A DNA stretch of 64,000 nt. Origin: Amycolatopsis marina (lineage in GTDB: Bacteria; Actinomycetota; Actinomycetes; Mycobacteriales; Pseudonocardiaceae). Below, piece after piece: positions 60,506 through 64,000 of the stretch. The stretch's first letter is position 1, and every line of letters starts with the position of its first letter. The stretch is taken from assembly GCF_900111885.1 (NCBI RefSeq), contig NZ_FOKG01000029.1:1-64000 (forward strand). Direction: 5' to 3'. Position numbers and translations under genes: made by a program. Below the pieces are notes generated by a model. That model saw only the letters and a program-made list of their open reading frames with translations, was not told where the DNA came from and made no database searches.

Positions 60506-61225
60506 TCAGCCCAGCCTGATGACGCCGTAGTCGAAGCCCTTCCTGCGGTAGACGACGCTCGGCCTGCCCGCGGCGGCGTCGTTGTAGAGGTAGAAGTCGT
60601 GTCCGACCAGTTCCATCTCGTAGAGAGCCTGGTCAACCGTCATGGGTTCGGCGGAATGTTGCTTCTCGCGCACGATGCGACCGGGCTGGTGGTCGATCAC
60701 ACCGTCGTCCCAACGCTGCTCCGGCAGGTCGATGTCCTCCACAGACATCGCGTCGCTGTCCTCGCCCGGCAGTACCGAGCCCATTTCGCCCGGGGCGTCC
60801 AGAACCGCGGTACTCGCGGCGGGAACCCGGCCGTTGACGATGGGGCCGGAGGAACCGGCTGCCATCGAGGCGGTCGAAACGGATGTGGCTTCCGCGACCG
60901 ATTCCGGGCTGCGCCGCCCGTAGTGCACTCGCCTGCGGTCGTGCTGTCTGCGCAGCCGGTTCTCGAGCTTGCTCACGGCGGAGTCGAGCGCGGCGTAGAA
61001 GTCGCCTGCACAGGCCTCCGCACGGACGGCCGGGCCCTTGCCCTTGCCGGTGATCTCGACACGCTGGCAGCTCTTGGCCTGCCTGCGGTTCGGCTCGTGG
61101 AAAAGCTCCACGTCGTACCGGATGACCTTCCTGTCGTAGCGCTCAAGCCTGGCCAGCTTTTCGCTGACGTGCGCCCGATAGTGCTCGGGCACCTCCACGT
61201 TGCGACCCTTGACGACGATGTCCAT
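60506..61225 (-). CDS. hpf: Ribosome hibernation promoting factor (long form)
   Basis: A 239-residue long HPF that dimerises 70S ribosomes into inactive 100S particles in stationary phase or stress. The N-terminal domain (1-105) is MDIVVKGRNVEVPEHYRAHV...AVSKLENRLRRQHDRRR. A variable linker follows, then the C-terminal dimerisation domain (about 185-239), HSAEPMTVDQALYEMELVGHDFYLYNDAAAGRPSVVYRRKGFDYGVI. GGGAGG is upstream. The gene lies next to secA1, as in mycobacteria (Rv3241c). Confidence 0.96.
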   Translation of the reverse strand: MDIVVKGRNVEVPEHYRAHVSEKLARLERYDRKVIRYDVELFHEPNRRQAKSCQRVEITGKGKGPAVRAEACAGDFYAALDSAVSKLENRLRRQHDRRRVHYGRRSPESVAEATSVSTASMAAGSSGPIVNGRVPAASTAVLDAPGEMGSVLPGEDSDAMSVEDIDLPEQRWDDGVIDHQPGRIVREKQHSAEPMTVDQALYEMELVGHDFYLYNDAAAGRPSVVYRRKGFDYGVIRLG

Positions 61226-61815
61226 ACACGACCTCCCTCGCTGGGATGACTGCGAGAATTCGATGTTCTGTGACGCCGGTGAAAAAGGGGATGCCGCCTA
61301 GAGCGGCGACCTGGGCTGCTGCTCTGAAGAGAAGGGGCCCGGATAGCGGTGAGAGAACTCTGCGAACGCGGTCACGACGTCTCGCGGGCGTTCGCCGAAC
61401 GCGTGCTCAACGCTCCTCCGGCGTCAGGGACATGGGCTTTTCACCTCCCTGCTGACCGGGATTGCTGATAGCGGAGCACGTTAGCCCGCTACTGGCCGGA
61501 AGAACAGCCCCCGAGGCGGGGGATGTCAACCCGTCAATGGTCGTCACCGTGTGCAGCCACACGGCGCCGCGTGCTGGCAAGAAGCCGCCCGTTCGGAGCA
61601 ACGACTCCTCCTCTGTTTCACGCAGTCGGCGCACCACCCCTGAGGGAGAGCGCCGCAGCGTGACAGCGGCGGCGCCGAGGCCACCCACCCCTGTCGAGTG
61701 GTCTGCCACTCGTGGTGACTGCTCGGACGACCTCATACCCCCTCAACGCCCGGGGAGGCCGCCATGGTTCCCCACCCAGGACCACCCGTCTGGGTGACAA
61801 AGGGGTTTTGGACGT
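61226..61815. other. Long region between comF and hpf
   Basis: These 590 bases carry the hpf promoter region. No full gene was recognised. A nine-codon frame with a strong ribosome-binding site is at 61407-61433. GGAAC-N19-GTT on the minus strand at 61745-61771 resembles a SigH promoter but is expected by chance several times per window. Confidence 0.45.
61407..61433 (-). CDS. Possible leader peptide of 8 residues (MSLTPEER)
   Basis: ATG TCC with AGGGAGGTG nine bases upstream opens a frame that ends after eight residues; the stop overlaps a TTG. The ribosome-binding site is the best in this region, which suggests a translated leader ahead of hpf. It could also be the start of a decayed gene. 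Confidence 0.3.
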   Translation of the reverse strand: MSLTPEER

Positions 61816-62499
61816 TTACCCCGCAACGGTCAGACCCAGCACCGCAACCACCCCGATTCCCGCTTCTCGCAGCGCACGGACGCAGGCCGCCGCAGTGGCG
61901 CCGGTGGTGATCACGTCGTCCAGCAGAATCACCCTCGCCCCTGGCTCCGGCAGCCGCCACGACGCCACCCGCACCCGGCCACGCAGATTGGCCGCCCGCT
62001 GCTCGGCGTCGAGACCGACCGCGTCCCGCGCGCCCGCCGCCAGCCGAAGCACCGGTGCCACCTGCGCCCGCACACCCTCGTTCCGCAGGCCGACGGCGCA
62101 GTGCCGGGCCAGCGCGAGCACGTGCGAACCTCCTCGTAACCGGGCAGCCGAGGCGCGGGACGGCGCGGGGACCAGGTGGACATCGCCCTTCCCCGTGGAG
62201 GCGGGCAGGCTCGTCAGGCCCCGCGCGAGCGCGGCGCCCAGCGGTGCGGCGAGGTCCCGTCTGCCGCGCTCCTTCTGCGCCAGCACCAGCCGTCTCGCCA
62301 CACCGCGATAGCGAGTCAGCGCGAACATCGGCGGTCCGCTCGCGACCGCGGCACGTGCGACCGGCACCAATCCCCACCACACGGCCGCACAGGCGGAGCA
62401 ACACGGACTTCCCCCTGCTCCGCAGCCCGCACAGCAGGTGGGCAGTAGCAGGTCGAGTACCGCGCGCCCGGCCCGGCCGAGGCTGATTCCTGTGGTCAC
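61816..62499 (-). CDS. ComF-family phosphoribosyltransferase-like protein
   Basis: A 227-residue protein of the ComF family. The N-terminal zinc ribbon has CCAGCG and CCSAC. A phosphoribosyltransferase fold follows with the PRPP loop VILLDDVITTGATAAAC and RNLRGRVRV-like AANLRGRV. In competent bacteria ComF assists DNA uptake; the actinobacterial role is unknown. The gene lies 56 bp behind lpqB in the same direction, as in mycobacteria (Rv3242c). Confidence 0.9.
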   Translation of the reverse strand: MTTGISLGRAGRAVLDLLLPTCCAGCGAGGSPCCSACAAVWWGLVPVARAAVASGPPMFALTRYRGVARRLVLAQKERGRRDLAAPLGAALARGLTSLPASTGKGDVHLVPAPSRASAARLRGGSHVLALARHCAVGLRNEGVRAQVAPVLRLAAGARDAVGLDAEQRAANLRGRVRVASWRLPEPGARVILLDDVITTGATAAACVRALREAGIGVVAVLGLTVAG

Positions 62500-62555
62500 G
62501 CGTCGAGCGTGCCCCGCGGCACCGACACTTTCGGCGGGCGTGCTCGATCCTGTGC

Positions 62556-64000
62556 CTAGCCTGGATAGAACGGCACGGCGTCCGCGCCGGGCGACTGCGG
62601 ATGCGGCCGCCAGACCTCCCCGACCTCACCCGCCGTCCACAGCCCCATGGAGTCGGCCACCACGACCGACCGGCTCGGCGCCGCGGTCACCGCGGTGACC
62701 GGTGGCGTGAGGTTCGAGCCACTGAACTTGTCGATCCGCAGCCCGTCCACGGGCAGTCGCGCCACCGGAGCAGCCTGCAGCGATGTCGCGGCGACAAGAG
62801 TGTCCTGCGTGGCCCAGTCCACGTCCACGACGTTGCCGAGCGCGTCCTCCTGCAGGACCCTCGGCGCCCTCAGGGTCACCGAGTCCGAACTCCGGACCAC
62901 CGAGGCGACCACCAGTTTTCCGCCGGCGATCGCGGCGACGCGGACACCGTCCCGGGACAACCGCAGGTCGGTGATCGGCCCGATCGCGGCGATGTCGGTG
63001 GCATCCACCGGCTGCGGGGTCCACGCCCCCTGGGGAGTGCGCAGAACCCGGACGATCTGCCTGCCGTCGACCACCGTCCAGACCTCGCCGGACGCGGCGT
63101 TCGGCCCGGAGGAAGGCCGCCAGGTCGGCCTGGTCAGTGTTTTGCCCAGCTGTTCGACCACGGGGACCTCGCCCCCGAACTCACCGACCCGCAGCCGCAC
63201 CCCGTTACCCGTCTGCTCCACGATGGCGATCTGGGTGCCACCGATCGACTGCGCGGCACTCTGCACCTTGTAGGCGCCGGAGCCTGCGGGACCGGGAATC
63301 GGCTGACCGTCGGCCAGCGACCGGATTCGCCCTTCCAGGGTCATGAGGCCGGGCAGGTCCGCGCTCGGCGCGACCAGCGCCTCGTAGGACGGCAGTTCGC
63401 TGGGCCGCCAGTCGACGTGCCCGTCGACCAGCGCGGCCCCGTCGGACAGGATCCGGATCCGGCTCACGGTGACGTTCTGCAGGGAGCGCACCACCTGCGC
63501 GACGATGAGCTGCTTCTCGTTCTCGCTCCGGTCCTCGAGTCCGGACAACGGGACGAGAAGGGCGCCGTCCGCCGTGGGATTCACGTTGTTGTCCAGCACG
63601 GCGTCGTCACCGAGCGGATTGCGGACGGCCCCGCTCAGACCCTCCGAAGGCCCCGCGAGCAGCAGGTCCACCACCCGGCCGGGTAGTTCGGACTGCGGCC
63701 TGGCCGGCACGTATCGCAGGTCGGGCACCAGTGCGCTGGGGTCCTGGGCGAAGAAGTACACCGGCACGCGGAGATAGTTCTTCGCGAAGTCCTCCTCCGT
63801 GATCACCAGGTTCGGGGGCGGATTCACGATCCGCCACTGGCCGTCCACCTGCTTGCGTAGCTCGACACTCAGCTCGTAGGGCATTTTGGTGGGGATGAAG
63901 GCACTGTCCGAGCCCAGCCGCCCCAGTTGGAAGCCGCGCACCTTGACGACCCGCTCGTTCGGGTCGGCCGGTTTCTCCTCGCCCGTCGCGTAGACCGTGC
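62556..64000 (-). CDS. lpqB: Lipoprotein LpqB, 3' part (truncated by the window end)
   Basis: The reading frame is open to base 64000, so the gene starts outside the window. The visible 481 residues contain a GerMN domain (PVYFFAQDPSALVPDLRYVPA, LLAGPSEGLSGAVRNPL) and a beta-propeller-like Gmad1 region (ITDLRLSRDGVRVAAIAGGKLVVASVV). LpqB works with the two-component system MtrAB in actinobacterial envelope and cell-division control. comF, hpf and secA follow in mycobacterial order; mtrAB is expected upstream, beyond the window. Confidence 0.95.
   Translation of the reverse strand, partial: TVYATGEEKPADPNERVVKVRGFQLGRLGSDSAFIPTKMPYELSVELRKQVDGQWRIVNPPPNLVITEEDFAKNYLRVPVYFFAQDPSALVPDLRYVPARPQSELPGRVVDLLLAGPSEGLSGAVRNPLGDDAVLDNNVNPTADGALLVPLSGLEDRSENEKQLIVAQVVRSLQNVTVSRIRILSDGAALVDGHVDWRPSELPSYEALVAPSADLPGLMTLEGRIRSLADGQPIPGPAGSGAYKVQSAAQSIGGTQIAIVEQTGNGVRLRVGEFGGEVPVVEQLGKTLTRPTWRPSSGPNAASGEVWTVVDGRQIVRVLRTPQGAWTPQPVDATDIAAIGPITDLRLSRDGVRVAAIAGGKLVVASVVRSSDSVTLRAPRVLQEDALGNVVDVDWATQDTLVAATSLQAAPVARLPVDGLRIDKFSGSNLTPPVTAVTAAPSRSVVVADSMGLWTAGEVGEVWRPHPQSPGADAVPFYPG

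Noticed and set aside
61745..61771. GGAAC-N19-GTT, a SigH/SigR-type promoter upstream of hpf
   Set aside because: The pattern is short and expected a few times in a window this size by chance; it is also about 500 bp from hpf.

Overview
This is a high-G+C chromosome segment from an actinobacterium, most likely of the family Pseudonocardiaceae (Amycolatopsis/Saccharomonospora/Prauserella type). The family call is inference from gene content. The window has a fused E2-E1 2-oxoglutarate dehydrogenase (kgd), WhiB1, PdtaS, a SigH/anti-sigma pair, SecA1-HPF-ComF-LpqB in mycobacterial order, EspG/PPE/WXG type VII secretion accessory genes, DUF3558 and EspC-like proteins, an XRE-DUF397 pair, many GTG/TTG starts and repeated leaderless-type promoters. 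No rRNA, tRNA, CRISPR array, insertion sequence or phage gene was seen.

Layout. 1-10053: the tail of an HNH/DUF222 protein, alanine dehydrogenase, a YtrA-type GntR regulator with its ABC transporter, a second two-gene ABC-2 exporter, and a 1257-residue fused ABC exporter. 10058-15853 (minus): a polymorphic-toxin operon with a YbaB-like protein, an EspC-like helical protein, a giant RHS protein carrying an N-terminal WXG-like domain and a lower-G+C toxin tip, and a small putative immunity gene. 16181-22506: kgd, a palindromic repeat element, and a secreted subtilisin with a P-domain. 22507-25899 (minus): a four-gene compatible-solute ABC importer. 26009-35727: mixed metabolism, including a BpsA-like polyamine aminopropyltransferase, malic enzyme, a sugar epimerase, a Tat-exported cholesterol oxidase, a thioesterase-like protein, a phosphatase, an SSAT-like acetyltransferase and a lipid kinase. 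36003-42923: a conserved stress and regulation block (WhiB1, PdtaS, ribosomal protein bL37, anti-sigma factor, SigH, YbaK, hydrolase, SRAP, RsgA) like the Mycobacterium tuberculosis Rv3219-Rv3228 region. 43086-48476: lipoprotein, pruA, DUF6912, WS/DGAT acyltransferase and an rRNA methyltransferase.

48465-52619 (minus): a second type VII secretion accessory operon (EspG, PPE-like, DUF3558 lipoprotein, WXG-type protein, and an odd zinc-knuckle/lipoprotein fusion). 52764-56096: an XRE-DUF397 pair, then an XRE-cupin repressor divergent from a CPYC-type flavin oxidoreductase and a methyltransferase, which may together deal with reactive dithiols. 56103-64000: HAD protein, DUF6459, SecA1, HPF, ComF and the 3' part of lpqB.

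Features that ordinary genes do not explain: near-perfect GCACTTTCCCGGGAAAGTGC palindrome pairs and a 21-bp tandem repeat, all placed between convergent genes; a structured region between secA and hpf; a strong plus-strand terminator behind whiB1 with no gene to terminate; a CRP/Rex-like site upstream of whiB1; and eight genes whose start codon lies 6-8 nt behind a -10 element.
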